Shown: positions 23,993-33,292 of the stretch, piece by piece
Layout: each line of letters begins with the position of its first letter
How positions within the stretch are numbered: the stretch's first letter is position 1
Assembly (NCBI RefSeq): GCF_003860215.1
Contig: NZ_RQYH01000018.1
Span: forward strand, 1-41,689
Direction of reading: 5' to 3'
DNA: 41,689 nucleotides
Source of the DNA: Desulfovibrio sp. OH1186_COT-070
GTDB taxonomy: Bacteria; Desulfobacterota; Desulfovibrionia; Desulfovibrionales; Desulfovibrionaceae
Position numbers and translations under genes: made by a program
The notes under the pieces: model-generated
The model's input: the letters and a program-made list of their open reading frames with translations, nothing else
What the model was told of the DNA's origin: nothing
Databases searched by the model: none

Positions 23993-25393
23993 ATGAAAAA
24001 ATATTTCCTTCTGCTGGGCATTGCGCTCCTGTTTCCGGGCGCAACTTGGGCTGCAAACAGCGACTACCCGCCGCCTCCGGCAGCCGGGCAGCCCGTCAGC
24101 GTTGAGGATTCGGTCTATGGCGTATTGCGCAGCCACCGCGCCCTGCGCAGCATGCAGGAAAACCGTCAGGTTCTTGAGCATGAAGTCCGGCGCGCCCAGG
24201 CGGGATTCGGCCCGCGTGTTGACGTGACCGCGCGCGCCGGGAGCAGCCTGCTGAGCGATTCCTCCACCCGCAGGCAAGGGCTCGACGACCAGATGTACGG
24301 TATGGTCGGCCTCAGCGCCCAACTGGTGCAGCCCATATGGGACGGTTTTGCCACCCGCTCGCGCGTGCGCACGGCAAAATCCACCCTTGAGTCGGTGAAA
24401 CACCGTGTGTTCGACACGGCCACATCACTGTCGCTGGACGGCATCATCGCCCATATTGACCTTTTGCGCCGCAGAAACATCTACGCCCTGTCCGAAGACA
24501 ATGTTTCCCGGCACAGGCAGTTGGTGGGGCAAGCTCAGGAAAGGGCTGATCTGGGGGCGGATACGGCCGCTGATGTGGCGCAGGCCCAGTCGCGTCTGCA
24601 ACGCGCTCTTTCCAGCCGTTCGGAAGCCAGGGCAGCCCTGCTTGTGGCCGAGGAAACCTATTCCCGGCTCACCGGCCTGTCCGCACTGGGCAAAATGCTG
24701 CCCGTGCCCATGCCGCCCGAAATCTATCCCGAAGCGGCTGCGGTTTTTGCCCAGGTGGAAAAGAGCAACCCCAAACTGGCGGCCTACCTGCAAGACATCC
24801 GCGTTGCGCGCGGCGAGCGGGAACTGGCCGAATCCGCCCTTTACCCCACGCTGAATCTGGAAGCCGGCCCCAACTATACCAACCGCGGCGGAAACACGGA
24901 TCGCTGGGTCTACAGCTTTGACGTGATGGGCGTGGTGCGCTGGAATGTCTTCAACAGCGGCGCAGATCTGGCAGAAACCCGCGCGGCCTCCGCGCGCATG
25001 CGCCAGGCCCGTCAGGTCATGCACAACCTTGTGGACGACCTCAAGCTGGAAGTGGAAAGCACCTGGACCAATTATCAGGCTGCCAAGGAACAGTACGAGC
25101 ACTATTCCAAAGCCATCGAATACAACAAATACACCCGCTCCGCCTACATTGAGCAGTTCCAGATCGGCAAGCGCAGCATCCTGGACGTTCTGGATACGGA
25201 GAGCGAGTTGTACAACTCCTCCACGCAGGCGGAGACGGCGCGCGGCAATATTTTGGTGGGCGCGTACCGCCTGAGCGCCATCACGGGCAACCTCCTGCCC
25301 CAGATGTCCATTGTCACCACGCCTCTGGAACAAGCGCCTCCCAAGGATCCGGTGGACCCGCGCGAAGAATTCGCGCCAGGCTGGTTCAACTAG
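23993..25393 (+). CDS. TolC-family outer-membrane channel for type I secretion
   Basis: 466 residues from ATG 23993. A clear signal peptide, MKKYFLLLGIALLFPGATWA, is cleaved before ANS. The rest is the two-fold repeated helical-barrel pattern of TolC: VEDSVYGVLRSHRALRS at the start, the GQAQERADLGADTAADVAQAQSRL helix, and in the second half YEHYSKAIEYNKYTRSAYIEQFQIGKRSILDVLDTESELYNS, the classic C-terminal TolC signature. It forms the trimeric outer-membrane duct for the ABC exporter and HlyD adaptor encoded downstream. The best match is the AggA/LapE branch that serves large RTX adhesins. A terminator follows before the ABC gene. Confidence 0.92.
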   Translation: MKKYFLLLGIALLFPGATWAANSDYPPPPAAGQPVSVEDSVYGVLRSHRALRSMQENRQVLEHEVRRAQAGFGPRVDVTARAGSSLLSDSSTRRQGLDDQMYGMVGLSAQLVQPIWDGFATRSRVRTAKSTLESVKHRVFDTATSLSLDGIIAHIDLLRRRNIYALSEDNVSRHRQLVGQAQERADLGADTAADVAQAQSRLQRALSSRSEARAALLVAEETYSRLTGLSALGKMLPVPMPPEIYPEAAAVFAQVEKSNPKLAAYLQDIRVARGERELAESALYPTLNLEAGPNYTNRGGNTDRWVYSFDVMGVVRWNVFNSGADLAETRAASARMRQARQVMHNLVDDLKLEVESTWTNYQAAKEQYEHYSKAIEYNKYTRSAYIEQFQIGKRSILDVLDTESELYNSSTQAETARGNILVGAYRLSAITGNLLPQMSIVTTPLEQAPPKDPVDPREEFAPGWFN

Positions 25394-25398
25394 GTTTG

Positions 25399-25432
25399 GC
25401 GGCATATTCCGGACAAAACGGGATATGCCGTC
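25399..25432 (+). other. Inverted repeat downstream of tolC
   Basis: GGCATATTCCG (25402-25412) and CGGGATATGCC (25419-25429) pair with one mismatch. The word AAACGGGATATGC of the right arm (25416-25428) recurs at 25512-25524, just before the ABC transporter start. Confidence 0.45.
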
Positions 25433-25449
25433 AATTCTTCCGCACCGCC

Positions 25450-25487
25450 GGGAACCTGCCTGAAGGCAGGTTCCCGACGCTCTTTTT
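25450..25487 (+). terminator. Terminator between tolC and the ABC exporter gene
   Basis: GGGAACCTGCCT (25450-25461) and AGGCAGGTTCCC (25464-25475) make a perfect 12-bp stem, followed 7 bases later by TTTTT (25483-25487). It would lower transcription into the ABC and HlyD genes unless they have their own promoter. Confidence 0.65.
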
Positions 25488-25531
25488 CCGGGTCTTCCGG
25501 CCTGGTTCAGCAAACGGGATATGCAGCCATC

Positions 25532-27880
25532 ATGGACAGTTCCATTGACACCACCCCCCATGCCGCAACCACAGGAACAAGCGCAACGCAGGAAGCGCCT
25601 CCGGCAACGGCTGGGCCACAATCCGACGGCAGGGCCGCTCCGCAGACCACCGGAGAACCCGCCGCGGCAGCGCCCCGCGGGGCCACCACCGGCATGGGGC
25701 CGTTGCGCCCCTCGGACGTGGACTTCATGCCCGGCATGCTGCGCAGTTTGGCCACTCTGCTGCGCCTGAAGGGAAAGGTCGTCTCTCCGCAGTCGCTGCT
25801 GGCCTCCCTGTCGGGCAGCAGGGTCACTCCGCAAGCCTGCCTGCGGGCCGCGCGCAAAGCCGGACTTTCCGGGCGCATTTCCTTCCGCCCCACGCTGGAG
25901 GACATTCCCGGTCTTGTGCTGCCCTGTATCCTGCTGTTGAGTCATGACCGCTCCTGCGTGCTCACGGCGCAGGACGGCGAAATGGCTGAGGTGATTTTTC
26001 CGGAGACAACGGAAAATACCCAGCTTGTGCCGCTGGAGGCGCTCAGGGACGAATATTCCGGCTATGCCCTGTTCGCCGCCGTGGAGGCCGCGCCCGAAGA
26101 GCGCGTCAAACGCCTGTCCATCGCGCGGGGAACCCGCTGGTTCTGGGACGTGCTGCGCTACTATGCTCCCATCTACCGCCATGTGGCGCTGGCCAGCGTG
26201 GTCATCAACCTCATTGCGGTGGCAAGTCCCCTCTTTGTCATGAACGTCTATGACCGCGTTGTGCCCAACAACGCCGTCGAGACGTTGTGGGTTCTGGCCA
26301 CGGGCATTCTGATCATCTATCTTTTCAATTTTCTGCTCTCGTCCCTGCGCACCCACTTTGTGGACGTGGCCGGACGCAATGCGGACATTGTCATGTCCAG
26401 CGCCCTGATGGAAAAAGTTCTGTCCATGCGCATGGACGCCAAGCCCGAATCCACGGGGGCGCTGGTCAACAATCTGCGCGAGTTCGAGCAACTGCGCGAG
26501 TTTTTCAGTTCCTCCAGTCTGCTGGCCTGCATTGACCTGCCGTTTCTGGTGATCTTTCTGTGCCTTCTTGTTTTTATTGGCGGCCCACTGGTTTTTCTGC
26601 CCCTCATTGCCATGCCCATTCTCCTGTTCATGGGTCTTCTGCTGCAACAGCGTTCGCGCTCCAGCGCCGAATCCAGCTACAAGCAGAACATGCAAAAGAA
26701 CGCCCTGCTGGTGGAAATTGTGGCCGGGCTGGAAACCCTCAAATCCTGCATGGCCGAAAGCCGCATGCAGAAACTGTGGGAATCGGTGGTGGGCATTTCG
26801 GCCAAAGCCAACAGCGAGGCCCGCAAATACAACAATCTGGCCATCACCCTTTCCACCCTGGTTACCCAGATTGTGACCGTGGCCATGGTCGTGTGGGGAG
26901 TCTACCGGATTTCCGACGGGCTGATGACCATGGGCGCACTCATCGGCGCCAACATTCTTGTGGGCCGCATCATGGCTCCGCTGCTGCAACTGGCCTCCCT
27001 GCTGACCCGCCTGCAAAATTCGCATGTGGCGCTCAAGGCGCTGGACATGCTCATGACCCTGCCTTCCGAGGATCAGGTGGAAAAGACGTGCATGGACTTC
27101 GGCATGCTGCGCCCCTCGTTCAGCATGGAAAACGTGTCCTTTGCCTATCCGCACCATGAGCGTCTGGCGCTGGACCGTGTTTCCCTGCACATTGCGCCGG
27201 GAGAGCGCGTGGGCGTCATCGGCCCCATGGGATCGGGCAAAAGCACTCTGGCCAAACTGCTCATCGGCCTCTACCTGCCGCAGCAGGGCGCTGTAAAATT
27301 TGGCGATGTGGATCTGCGCCAGATCCCCAGCACGGACATTCGCGGGCGCGTGGGCGTTCTGCCCCAGGATGTGGTGCTGTTTTACGGCAGCATCCGGGAC
27401 AATATCGCCTTGGGCGATCCCTCCATCAACGACCATCTGATCCTGCGCGCCGCGGCTCTGGCCGGGGTGAGCGATTTTCTGCGCAACAATCCCGCCGGTT
27501 TTGCGTCCCAGGTGGGCGAACAGGGCAAGGCCCTTTCCGGCGGGCAGCGGCAGGCGGTGGCTCTGGCGCGCGCGCTGGTGCGCGACCCCGAGGTGCTCAT
27601 TCTCGACGAACCCACCAGCAATATGGATACGGATTCGGAGCTTCTGCTGCAAAAACGCCTGCAAACGGCCATGGCCGGACGCACGGTGGTGCTGGTGACG
27701 CACCGCCTGTCCATGCTGCGCATTGTGGACAGGCTCATTGTCATGGAAAACGGCCAGATCAGGCTGGACGGCCCCCGCGATGCCGTATTGCAGGCCCTGC
27801 GCGACCGTTCCCGGCAGACCGTGGCCCAAACCGGGGAAGCCCCCCCGCCCGAAGCCGGAGCCGCAGGGCGCCCTGCCTGA
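25532..27880 (+). CDS. Type I secretion ABC exporter with C39-like domain (LapB type)
   Basis: 782 residues. Residues 1-60 are low-complexity (Ala/Thr/Pro). About 62-190 form a C39-peptidase-like domain that lacks the catalytic Cys at the expected place (MPGMLRSLATLLRL), as in RTX exporters where it binds rather than cuts the cargo. The membrane domain (about 215-500) has six segments. The ATPase has Walker A GPMGSGKST (about 563-571), signature LSGGQRQ (about 667), Walker B VLILDEPTS (about 689) and the TVVLVTHRLS switch. It moves an unfolded protein straight from cytoplasm to outside. The start is ATG 25532. It lies 75 bases before the HlyD gene. Confidence 0.93.
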   Translation: MDSSIDTTPHAATTGTSATQEAPPATAGPQSDGRAAPQTTGEPAAAAPRGATTGMGPLRPSDVDFMPGMLRSLATLLRLKGKVVSPQSLLASLSGSRVTPQACLRAARKAGLSGRISFRPTLEDIPGLVLPCILLLSHDRSCVLTAQDGEMAEVIFPETTENTQLVPLEALRDEYSGYALFAAVEAAPEERVKRLSIARGTRWFWDVLRYYAPIYRHVALASVVINLIAVASPLFVMNVYDRVVPNNAVETLWVLATGILIIYLFNFLLSSLRTHFVDVAGRNADIVMSSALMEKVLSMRMDAKPESTGALVNNLREFEQLREFFSSSSLLACIDLPFLVIFLCLLVFIGGPLVFLPLIAMPILLFMGLLLQQRSRSSAESSYKQNMQKNALLVEIVAGLETLKSCMAESRMQKLWESVVGISAKANSEARKYNNLAITLSTLVTQIVTVAMVVWGVYRISDGLMTMGALIGANILVGRIMAPLLQLASLLTRLQNSHVALKALDMLMTLPSEDQVEKTCMDFGMLRPSFSMENVSFAYPHHERLALDRVSLHIAPGERVGVIGPMGSGKSTLAKLLIGLYLPQQGAVKFGDVDLRQIPSTDIRGRVGVLPQDVVLFYGSIRDNIALGDPSINDHLILRAAALAGVSDFLRNNPAGFASQVGEQGKALSGGQRQAVALARALVRDPEVLILDEPTSNMDTDSELLLQKRLQTAMAGRTVVLVTHRLSMLRIVDRLIVMENGQIRLDGPRDAVLQALRDRSRQTVAQTGEAPPPEAGAAGRPA

Positions 27881-27955
27881 CCCGGCGATTCCGGCCACTG
27901 CCCGCGCAAAGAGCCGCCCGCTGCGGCCAAAGACGTTTTCCGTGGAGCACGACAT

Positions 27956-29836
27956 ATGCAGTCCAACAGCAACATCCCCCCTGACGCGGAGCGGCAGCCC
28001 CAGACCAACGGCTCCCCGACCGCGCGTGAGGGCGCGGCCCTCCCGCAACGGGATGTCAGCGCCTTTTTTTCCGGGCAGGATATGGGCCTGCCCTTTGCCG
28101 CATCTTTTCCCGAAGCGCCGTCGCACGACACTCCCCTGCCTCCCATGCCGGGCAAGCTCAATGCCGGCGTCATTCCGGGTTGGGAGGCCGGAGAGGGCGC
28201 GGGGCTTCGGGCCGGAGAAAGCCTGGGGGCCTTCCCGCTGCCGGGCGACACTTCCCGTGAAGAAAAATCCGGAGCACAGCAGGAAGCAGGAGGGGCCAAG
28301 GGTTTTTTGCGGGCCCTGTTTTACGGCAGTGAGCAGGAGCAGAAGCCGGACAAAAGCCTGCGTGATACCTGGAAAGATTTCTGGAATCGCGCCACAGATG
28401 CTCCCGGCGAAGGCGGGCAATCGCAACAGCCGCGGCCGGGCCTCTTCACGGCACTGGATGCCCCCCTCAACGGGCTGACTCCCGACGATATCCAGTTTGC
28501 CAGCGAGGTGGATGCGGCTCTGGCCAGAAGGCCGCGCTTCGGCGCGCGGGCGCTCTCCATCTGTGTGGCTGTCATGTTCGCCTGCCTGATTCTCTGGGCA
28601 GCCTTCGCCCATGTGGACGAAGTCACCCATGCCGAAGGTTCTGTGGTCGGCTCCCAGCGGACGCAGGCCATCCAGAACCTGGAGGGGGGCATTCTGCGCG
28701 CGGTTCTGGTGCATGAAGGCCAGACGGTGGAAAAAAATTCCGTTCTCGCCCAACTGGACAACGAAATGGCCGAAAGCTCCTACCGCGATGCCGTCAACAA
28801 GGCGCTGGAAAACAGCCTGGCCATTGTACGCCTGGAAGCCGAAATCAGGGGAGTGCGCCCGGCCTTTCCGAAAGACATGGAAGCATGGACGCAGCAGGTC
28901 ATCGGCCGCACCCTGGAAAGCCATCTCCTGGGTCATGTGCGCCAGATCATCCGTGACCAGGAAAATGCCTGGGACAGCCGCCAGAGGCAGGTCGCTGCGG
29001 AAATCGAAATTCTGGAGTCCCAGTATACCCAGCGCATGCACGATGTGGAGGAACAAACCGCCCTCAAGGTGCAACTGGACCGCAGCCTGGCCCTGGCCAT
29101 CCAGCAGCAGGAAACTGCCCACGCGCTGGTGCAGCGCAACAATTTTTCCAAAATGGAATATCTTGGCCTCCAGCAGCGGGTGGTGGATCTTCAAGGGCAG
29201 ATCGCCTCTCTGGCCGCGACCATTCCCAGGGCGCAGGCCGCCGCGGAGGAAGCAAAGCAGCGCGTTGCCTCGCGCAATGCCGAATATGAAGCTGCAATCA
29301 CCGAAGAGATCAACAAGCGGCGGCAGGAACTGAACTCTCTGCGAGAAAGCCTGTCGGCGGGGCGGGATCGCGTCACACGCACGGAACTGCGCGCGCCCGT
29401 GCGCGGCACCGTGAGAAAGATCTACATTTCCACTGTGGGCGGCGTGGTCAAGCCGGGCGAATCCATCATGGACATTGTTCCCCTTGACGACACGCTGCTG
29501 GTGGAAGCCAGGGTCAAGCCCCAGGATGTGGCTTTTCTGCGGCCCGGCCAGGAGGTCATGGTCAAGGTTTCGGCCTATGATTTTTCCATCTATGGCGGCC
29601 TGCCCGGCACTCTGGAGTCCATCAGCGCGGACACCATTGAAGACAAGCGGGGCGACCAATACTATCTGGTCAAGGCGCGCACGCAAAAAAACGCCATCAT
29701 CTACCGCAATCAGACCCTGCCCATCATACCGGGCATGATCGTGACCGCCGATATCCTCATTGGCAAAAAGACCGTTCTGGACTATCTGCTCAAGCCCATC
29801 CTCAAGGCGCAGCAGAATGCCCTGCGCGAGCGTTGA
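27956..29836 (+). CDS. HlyD-family adaptor for type I secretion, with long N-terminal extension
   Basis: 626 residues. A typical HlyD/LapC is about 430-480 because its single membrane segment is near the N-terminus; here the segment LSICVAVMFACLILWAAFA is at about 200-218, so some 175 Pro/Gly-rich, probably disordered cytoplasmic residues come first. After it comes the lipoyl half-motif NLEGGILRAVLVHEGQTVEKN, a long coiled-coil hairpin (about 255-480), the second half-motif RAPVRGTVRKIYISTVGGVVKPGESIMDIVP and a beta-barrel (about 510-600) ending in PIIPGMIVTADI. It bridges the ABC exporter and the TolC-like duct. The extension may help recruit cargo or the sensor encoded next. Confidence 0.92.
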   Translation: MQSNSNIPPDAERQPQTNGSPTAREGAALPQRDVSAFFSGQDMGLPFAASFPEAPSHDTPLPPMPGKLNAGVIPGWEAGEGAGLRAGESLGAFPLPGDTSREEKSGAQQEAGGAKGFLRALFYGSEQEQKPDKSLRDTWKDFWNRATDAPGEGGQSQQPRPGLFTALDAPLNGLTPDDIQFASEVDAALARRPRFGARALSICVAVMFACLILWAAFAHVDEVTHAEGSVVGSQRTQAIQNLEGGILRAVLVHEGQTVEKNSVLAQLDNEMAESSYRDAVNKALENSLAIVRLEAEIRGVRPAFPKDMEAWTQQVIGRTLESHLLGHVRQIIRDQENAWDSRQRQVAAEIEILESQYTQRMHDVEEQTALKVQLDRSLALAIQQQETAHALVQRNNFSKMEYLGLQQRVVDLQGQIASLAATIPRAQAAAEEAKQRVASRNAEYEAAITEEINKRRQELNSLRESLSAGRDRVTRTELRAPVRGTVRKIYISTVGGVVKPGESIMDIVPLDDTLLVEARVKPQDVAFLRPGQEVMVKVSAYDFSIYGGLPGTLESISADTIEDKRGDQYYLVKARTQKNAIIYRNQTLPIIPGMIVTADILIGKKTVLDYLLKPILKAQQNALRER

Positions 29837-29864
29837 TCAGGGGAGCACAAGGTTGGAAAAAGAC

Positions 29865-31961
29865 ATGGCAGCACACGAATCCCCTTCGCAGGGGGCACAC
29901 TTTCGCAAGCGCCGGGCAGCCCTGATTCTGTTGGGACTTTTCGCTCTCGCTGCCTGCGTGATCCTGCTGGGGGGCTACTGGTTCCTGCAGGATGCCCGCA
30001 AGCGGATACTCCATGACCTGGAGAGAGATATGGGCGTGCAGGCCGGTTCCGAAGTCGCTCTGGTCACGGTCTGGACAGGCTCTCTGCTGGATCAGGTACG
30101 CAACTTCGCCGGTCAGGATATGCTGCGTCTTTTTGCGGAGGAAATCACGACTTCCGGCATCCCGGCGGACGCTCTTTTGCGCATGGCCCGTGGCGAAGAT
30201 ACGGAAGCGGCATCCGGCACCCCCAATGAGGTGGCATCACGTGTGTCCGTGATGTCGCGCCAGCTTTCCGCCTTTGCACAAAAAAACGGTCTGCTGGCGG
30301 GCAGCCTGGTCACCACGGATTTTCAGGTTTACCTGAGTTCCGAAGACGTACCGCAACTTGGTGAAGAGCAGCGGGTTTTTCTGGCACAGGCCCTGCAATC
30401 CGGCGAACCTGTCTTTTTGCCCGTACGGCGCTGGAAGGGCGAACTCGCCATGGAGATGGCCTTTCCGGTTTTTGCTCCTCTGTATGTGGATGCTTCCGGC
30501 AAAAAGACGGCCTCCTTTCTTCTTGTCACCTGCAGCATCCAGCAACTGGCCAAGGCCATCACCCGGCATGCCACAGCCGGGAACTTCGGTTCCGCCATTG
30601 TACAGCATTTCGGCGACAGGCTGCAGCGCATTGACCCCGAGCATCCCGACGGCGTGGTGGACCAGCCCCAGTGGCGGATGGAGAACGGCAGTATGCCCCT
30701 GCGACTGCGCCCTAACACCGCGCTCCAGAACGGGGAGATGCTCTATATTCTGGCCCAGCCCGTGCCCAATCTGCCCTGGTTGGTGGAGCAGGCCACACGC
30801 GCCGACTTTGTGGAAGAAAGCTATGCCGGAATACGCACCAATGTGGTTTGGGTCTGCTTTTTGCTCACAGTTCTGGCGGGCCTGCTGCTGACCTTTCTCT
30901 GGTGGTGGCTGGTGGGGCGCAACGAAAGGGCCATGACCGCGCAACTGCGGCAGCTCTATCTGGTGGTCAGCCAGCAAAAACAGATCATGGACGGAGTGAA
31001 CTCTGCCCTTTCTGCGGGTATTGTTCTCAACGATCTGGACGGCGTCATCTGTTACGCCAACCAGAGCTTTGCCCGCATGGCGGGAAAATCCGGGGAGGAA
31101 CTGCCGGGCCTGCCCCATACGGAACTTGCCCACGATCTGGCCCGCAGCCTGGCGGCGCATACGGTGGAAATCCACAAAACCAGCATGCCCGCAAGCTTTA
31201 CCGAGCCCTTGCTCGTGGGGGAAGAGACACGCGTCTACCATGTTTCCTGCACGCCTTTCGGCGGAGACGATGGACGTCTGGCGGGCGTTGTTTCCGTTTA
31301 CAGCGACATGACCGACCAGGCCCGGGCGCAGCAGAAGGCACAAAAAATGGTCAGCCAGACAGTGCGCGCCTTTGTGCGCTCCATAGAAGCCGTGGACGCC
31401 TATTTGCAAGGACAGTCGGCCTTTACCGCGCAACTGGCCGTGCGTCTGGCCTCCCGTCTGGGGCGGGACGACGCCGAAACCCTGTCTACCCTGGGCATTG
31501 CGGCCAACCTCCTGCACCTCGGCATGGTGCGCCTGCCCAGAGAGCTGATCACAAAGTCCGGCGCGCTGACCAGTGAAGAACGCGCCCGGATGCAGCGCCA
31601 TGTGGAATACGCGCGGGACGTGCTGGAGGACATTGATTTCGGCCTGCCCGTGCTGGAAGCCATTGTCCAGTCCTGCGAGCGGCTGGACGGTTCCGGCTAT
31701 CCTGCGGGCCTTGCGGGAGACGCCATTTGCCCCAATGCGCGCGTACTGGCCGTGGCCAATACGTTTTGCGCTCTCGTGCGGCCGCGTTCCTACCGTGGGG
31801 CGCACAGCGCGGAAGAGGCCCTGCGCATTCTGGAGCAGACGCCGCCCCGGTATGATGCGCATGTGGTCAGCGCCCTGCGGGCCTTGCTGGATACGGAGGA
31901 AGGACAGGCCTTTCTCCTTCAGTTGGGCGCACATCGGCCTCAAACCGAAAACCGGGAGTAG
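29865..31961 (+). CDS. Membrane sensor with PAS and degenerate HD-GYP domain
   Basis: 698 residues from ATG 29865; TTG 29853, 7 bases after GGAG, is an alternative. Membrane segments at about 18-40 and 328-350 enclose a ~285-residue periplasmic region of Cache type. A PAS domain follows (about 370-485, GIVLNDLDGVICYANQSFARMAG), then an HD-GYP domain (about 500-665). The GYP signature is intact (RLDGSGYP, 606-613), but metal ligands are lost: HD became H551-L552, HHE became SCE (603-605), and the AxAD aspartate became N632. Active HD-GYP enzymes cut cyclic di-GMP; this one probably binds without cutting, or has another output. It lies 28 bases after the HlyD gene and 5 before the glycosyltransferase, inside the secretion cluster. 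Confidence 0.85.
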   Translation: MAAHESPSQGAHFRKRRAALILLGLFALAACVILLGGYWFLQDARKRILHDLERDMGVQAGSEVALVTVWTGSLLDQVRNFAGQDMLRLFAEEITTSGIPADALLRMARGEDTEAASGTPNEVASRVSVMSRQLSAFAQKNGLLAGSLVTTDFQVYLSSEDVPQLGEEQRVFLAQALQSGEPVFLPVRRWKGELAMEMAFPVFAPLYVDASGKKTASFLLVTCSIQQLAKAITRHATAGNFGSAIVQHFGDRLQRIDPEHPDGVVDQPQWRMENGSMPLRLRPNTALQNGEMLYILAQPVPNLPWLVEQATRADFVEESYAGIRTNVVWVCFLLTVLAGLLLTFLWWWLVGRNERAMTAQLRQLYLVVSQQKQIMDGVNSALSAGIVLNDLDGVICYANQSFARMAGKSGEELPGLPHTELAHDLARSLAAHTVEIHKTSMPASFTEPLLVGEETRVYHVSCTPFGGDDGRLAGVVSVYSDMTDQARAQQKAQKMVSQTVRAFVRSIEAVDAYLQGQSAFTAQLAVRLASRLGRDDAETLSTLGIAANLLHLGMVRLPRELITKSGALTSEERARMQRHVEYARDVLEDIDFGLPVLEAIVQSCERLDGSGYPAGLAGDAICPNARVLAVANTFCALVRPRSYRGAHSAEEALRILEQTPPRYDAHVVSALRALLDTEEGQAFLLQLGAHRPQTENRE

Positions 31962-31966
31962 CACGC

Positions 31967-33208
31967 ATGCGGATACTGTTTCTGAATTCCGTTTTTCCCG
32001 GACGCTTCCGTTCTCTGGCGCAGTTTTTTGGGATGAGCGGCGAGCATACGGTGATTTTTCTGGCCGAAACGGGACAGCGCGAATCCCTGCCGGGCATCCG
32101 CAGATTGCGGCTGGCCCCCCCAAGAGAGCACGCAAGCCCGGATCCGGCCGAAGTGGAAATCGTTACGCGGCTGCGGCGTGGGGCGCGGGTGGGCAATGCC
32201 CTGCTGGCCCTGCGCAAGGACGGCTTTGTGCCGGATCTGATCTGCGCTCCGGCGGGCATGGGCGGCAGTTTCTACATACGGGACATCTTTCCCGAAGCCT
32301 TTTATGTGGCCTGCGGCGACTGGTTTTATGCCCGCGACGAAAGCCATACGTTTTTTACACGGGGCAAACCCCGTCCCCCGGCGGATTTCGCGCTGGGCCG
32401 GGTCTGCAATTTGTGGGAATACAACGCGCTGGACGCCTGCGATCTGGCGCTGACTGCGTCTGACTGGCAGCGGGAGCAGTATCCCGAACTCATTGCCCAC
32501 AGAATGAGCGTGGTGCGCGACGGCATCAATACGCGCTATTTCTTCCCTGATCCCGGAGCGCGCCTGCGGGATGTGGGCGGGCTGCCCACACCGGGCAAAA
32601 ACGATCCGCCGCGCGAACTGGTCACGTTTTGCGGCCCCCTGCACGATGCCGCACGCGGTTTTGCCTGCTTCAGGCAATGCCTGCCGCACCTGCTGGCCGC
32701 GCGGCCGCGCTGCCATGTGGCTGTAGCCTGGCTGGGCAGGGGCAAGGGAGAAGGCGGAGGACGCGAAAGTGGCGGCGTGAAAGATTTTGCCGATCTGGCG
32801 CCCGAATTCCGGACGCGGGTGCACATGCAGGGAGCCCTCTCCCTGAACGGATACCGCACCCTGCTGCAGGCATCCACAGCGCACGTCTATCTGGCCGCGC
32901 CGCACACGTTTTCCACCGGCCTGCTGGAGGCCATGGCCTGCGGCGGCCTGGTTCTCGGTTCCGACACGCCGCCCGTGCGCGAGGTCATCCGGCACGGCAT
33001 CAACGGCTTTTTGTGCGACTTCTGGGACAGTCGGCAAATGGCGGACACTCTGGCCGGAATGCTCAATATGGCTCCGCGCCTGGAGCCTGTGCGCCAGGAG
33101 GCCCGCCGGAACATGGTGGAACACTACGACATCAAAACGCAGACCAAACGTCTTGCGGATCTGATTTGCGAACGCATGGAAGGGCGAAACGCCGGACACC
33201 ACGGATAA
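31967..33208 (+). CDS. Glycosyltransferase, GT4-like
   Basis: 413 residues, starting 5 bases after the sensor stop. The N-terminal Rossmann half begins RILFLNSVFPGRFRSLAQFF and includes PDLICAPAGMG. The C-terminal half carries the donor-binding signature HTFSTGLLEAMACGGLVLGSDTPPVREVI, the ExxxxE-like element of GT-B retaining transferases. A spacer rich in Gly (GRGKGEGGGRESGG) interrupts the middle. No membrane segment is visible. Being last in the secretion cluster it may glycosylate the exported adhesin or a surface polymer, an inference from position only. Confidence 0.82.
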   Translation: MRILFLNSVFPGRFRSLAQFFGMSGEHTVIFLAETGQRESLPGIRRLRLAPPREHASPDPAEVEIVTRLRRGARVGNALLALRKDGFVPDLICAPAGMGGSFYIRDIFPEAFYVACGDWFYARDESHTFFTRGKPRPPADFALGRVCNLWEYNALDACDLALTASDWQREQYPELIAHRMSVVRDGINTRYFFPDPGARLRDVGGLPTPGKNDPPRELVTFCGPLHDAARGFACFRQCLPHLLAARPRCHVAVAWLGRGKGEGGGRESGGVKDFADLAPEFRTRVHMQGALSLNGYRTLLQASTAHVYLAAPHTFSTGLLEAMACGGLVLGSDTPPVREVIRHGINGFLCDFWDSRQMADTLAGMLNMAPRLEPVRQEARRNMVEHYDIKTQTKRLADLICERMEGRNAGHHG

Positions 33209-33292
33209 TCTGCCCGCTTGCGACAGCAGTGTTCGCGGCATGCGCACAAAGCTGGCCGCTTGGGGGCTGCGCACAAACGCCACAGGCCAACA

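Noticed and set aside
24425-29686. A 1753-codon open frame on the minus strand across the secretion genes
   Set aside because: It is the antisense shadow of GC-rich TolC, ABC and HlyD genes. Its translation is His/Gln/Gly/Arg-rich with no domain pattern, and the sense genes are unmistakable.
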